From positions 1 to 14,059 of the forward strand of contig JBKPDT010000039.1 in the NCBI GenBank assembly GCA_046728035.1: a DNA stretch of 14,059 nt. The letters are read 5' to 3'. The number at the start of each line of letters is the position of its first letter. The stretch's first letter is position 1. Origin of the DNA: DASRWT01 sp046728035 (GTDB lineage Bacteria > Methylomirabilota > Methylomirabilia > Rokubacteriales > CSP1-6). Shown piece by piece: positions 12,477 to 14,059 of this stretch. A program made the translations under genes and the position numbers. The notes under the pieces were generated by a model that was not told the DNA's origin, did no database searches, and saw only the letters and a program-made list of their open reading frames with translations.

Positions 12477-14059
12477 ATGCCATTTCTCTCCGGCAAGCAG
12501 GCGTTCCTTCAGATCCTCAAGCAGGAAGGCGTGGAGTGCATGTTCGGCAACCCGGGCACTACCGAGCTGCCGCTCATGGACGGGCTCGCGCGCGAGCCGG
12601 GCATCCGCTACATCCTGGCCCTGCAGGAGTCCGTGGCCATCGCGATGGCCGACGGCTACGCCCATGCCAGCGGCAAGCTCGCCGCCGTCAACGTGCACAC
12701 CTCCCCCGGGCTCGGCAACGCCATGGGCATGCTCTACGACGCGCGCATGTCGGGCGCGCCGTTGCTCCTCACCGCGGGCCAGCACGACCAGGCGATGAAC
12801 CTCACCGAGCCGATCCTGTGGTCGGATCTGCCGCCGGTGGCGCGGCCCTACGTGAAGTGGTCGCACGAGATCACGCGCCTGGAGGATCTGCCCCGCGCGG
12901 TGCGCCGCGCCGTGAAGACCGCGCACGCGCATCCGAGCGGGCCCGTCTTCATCTCGCTGCCGGTGGACGTGCTCAATGCCGAGCGGGAGCTGGACCTCCT
13001 CGCGTCTACCAGGGTGGCTCCTCGTATACGCGGCGACGCCGGCGCCATCGAGGCGGCCGCCGACCTCCTCGCCCGCGCGAAGCGGCCCGTCATCGTGGCG
13101 GGGGACGCGGTCACCCAGGGCGACGCCCTCGCCGAGATGGCGGAGGTGGCCGAGCTCCTGGGCGCGCCCGTCTACGGCGAGTGCGTGCCATCGACCTGTT
13201 CCTTCCCCTTCACGCATCCGCTCTACGCCGGGCCCTTCCCGCGCCTCGGTCCGCCCATCCGCAATATGCTCATGTCGCACGACCTCCTCTTCTCGGTGGG
13301 CGGCGATCTGTTTACGCTCTCGCTCCCCTCCGACGTCGAGCCCATGCCGGAGGGCCTCACGGTGGTCCACATGGACACCGATCCCTGGCAGCTCGGCAAG
13401 AACTATCCGGCCAAGGTCGCCATCCTCGGCGATCCCAAGGCGACGCTCCCGGATCTCGCGGAGGCCCTGCGCAAGCGGCTGGGCGCGGGCGCGCTGAAGG
13501 AGCGCGCGGCGAAGATCGCCGAGCTGTCCGCCGCCCACGCGGCGGCGACGGAGAAGCTCCGCGCGAAAGCGCGCGCCGAGGTCCAGGCCTCGCCGATCTC
13601 CCCGCTCGCCCTGGTGGGCGCGGTGGCGGATGCCGTCCCCGACGACGCCATCATCGTGGACGAGTCCATCTCGTCGAGCCACGGGGTGCGAAACCTCTTC
13701 CACACCCGGGACCAGCGCGGCTTCTACGGGCTGCGCGGCGGCGGAATCGGCTGGGGCCTTCCCGCCACGCTCGGCGTCAAGCTCGCCCAGCCGGCGCGCC
13801 CGGTGGTCGGGCTGATCGGCGACGGCAGCGCCATGTACACGATCCAGGCGCTGTGGACGGCGTCGCACGACTTCATCCCGTGTGTGTACGTGATCTTCAA
13901 CAACGCCTCCTACCGCATCCTCAAGCAGCGGACCCTCGCGCTGAAGGGCTTCTCCGCGGAGGACGACACCTACGTGGGCATGGACCTCGTGAACCCACGC
14001 ATCGACTACGTGGGGATGGCCAAGGCGCTGGGCGTGCCGGGCGAGCTGGTGGAAAAGGG
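12477..14059 (+). CDS. Thiamine diphosphate enzyme, benzoylformate decarboxylase-like (3' end outside the window)
   Basis: It starts at the ATG at 12477 behind GAGGAGG and stays open for 527 codons to the window edge, so only a short C-terminus is missing. It has the three-domain layout of TPP-dependent decarboxylases. The N-terminal domain has FGNPGTTELP, RYILALQESVAIAMADGYAHAS with the cofactor-activating Glu51, NVHTSPGLGNAMGML with His74, and TAGQHDQAM; all resemble Pseudomonas benzoylformate decarboxylase (MdlC) closely. The central domain runs about 190-340. The C-terminal cofactor motif is GDGS (448-451) to NN (475-476). The serine of the MdlC GNPGS motif is Thr28 here, and the second active-site histidine of MdlC (FRYHQYD) has no counterpart in GGDLFTLSLPSD. 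It is therefore a 2-oxoacid decarboxylase or lyase of uncertain substrate; acetolactate synthase is less likely. Confidence 0.87.
   Translation, partial: MPFLSGKQAFLQILKQEGVECMFGNPGTTELPLMDGLAREPGIRYILALQESVAIAMADGYAHASGKLAAVNVHTSPGLGNAMGMLYDARMSGAPLLLTAGQHDQAMNLTEPILWSDLPPVARPYVKWSHEITRLEDLPRAVRRAVKTAHAHPSGPVFISLPVDVLNAERELDLLASTRVAPRIRGDAGAIEAAADLLARAKRPVIVAGDAVTQGDALAEMAEVAELLGAPVYGECVPSTCSFPFTHPLYAGPFPRLGPPIRNMLMSHDLLFSVGGDLFTLSLPSDVEPMPEGLTVVHMDTDPWQLGKNYPAKVAILGDPKATLPDLAEALRKRLGAGALKERAAKIAELSAAHAAATEKLRAKARAEVQASPISPLALVGAVADAVPDDAIIVDESISSSHGVRNLFHTRDQRGFYGLRGGGIGWGLPATLGVKLAQPARPVVGLIGDGSAMYTIQALWTASHDFIPCVYVIFNNASYRILKQRTLALKGFSAEDDTYVGMDLVNPRIDYVGMAKALGVPGELVEK

Noticed and set aside
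12435..13868. 477-codon open frame on the - strand
   Set aside because: Antisense to the thiamine diphosphate enzyme gene; no recognisable motif and a reverse-frame amino acid pattern.

Overview
The window is about 14 kb of very GC-rich (roughly 70%), densely coding bacterial chromosome. It carries nine complete protein genes, one gene cut off at each end, and no RNA genes, CRISPR, insertion sequences or phage genes. High GC, a solitary F420/FMN-type luciferase-like oxidoreductase, an Opp/Dpp-type transporter, an oxygen-dependent haem enzyme and a CHASE2-type cyclase tail together suggest an uncultured aerobic soil or sediment bacterium. Candidatus Rokubacteria/Methylomirabilota is my best guess, but it is an inference from gene style, not a proven placement.

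Left part (1-4831): the C-terminal end of a class III adenylate/guanylate cyclase (+) converges on a secreted FecR-domain protein (-). A 255-bp divergent spacer follows, with an extended -10 promoter and a 12-bp tandem repeat. It drives a tight three-gene + strand operon: a periplasmic SBP56-family methanethiol oxidase (mtoX), a SCO1/SenC-type copper chaperone and a luciferase-like monooxygenase. The stop and start codons overlap at both junctions (GTGA, ATGA). MtoX is a copper enzyme and mtoX-SCO1 linkage is known from methanethiol oxidisers, so this is most likely an organosulfur oxidation unit. The coupled luciferase-like gene is its least understood part and the best candidate for something new.

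Middle part (4834-8558): a - strand operon encodes a family 5 solute-binding protein and two Opp/Dpp-type permeases. No ATPase genes are present, and the operon runs straight into a hairpin shared with the sulfur operon. Its upstream region holds three tandem 13-bp units and a set of competing GGGG/CCCC hairpins.

Right part (8638-14059): a RecB/Cas4-like PD-(D/E)XK nuclease with four cysteines placed as in Fe-S nucleases (+) converges, overlapping by 12 bp, on hemY, which lies downstream of hemE (both -). Between the two haem genes, where many genomes have hemH, there are two 34-bp direct repeats. Divergent from hemE is a benzoylformate-decarboxylase-like thiamine diphosphate enzyme (+) that runs off the window.

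No stretch over 300 bp lacks a gene. All three convergent gene ends carry a short perfect hairpin at or over the stop codons, so each pair probably shares a terminator.
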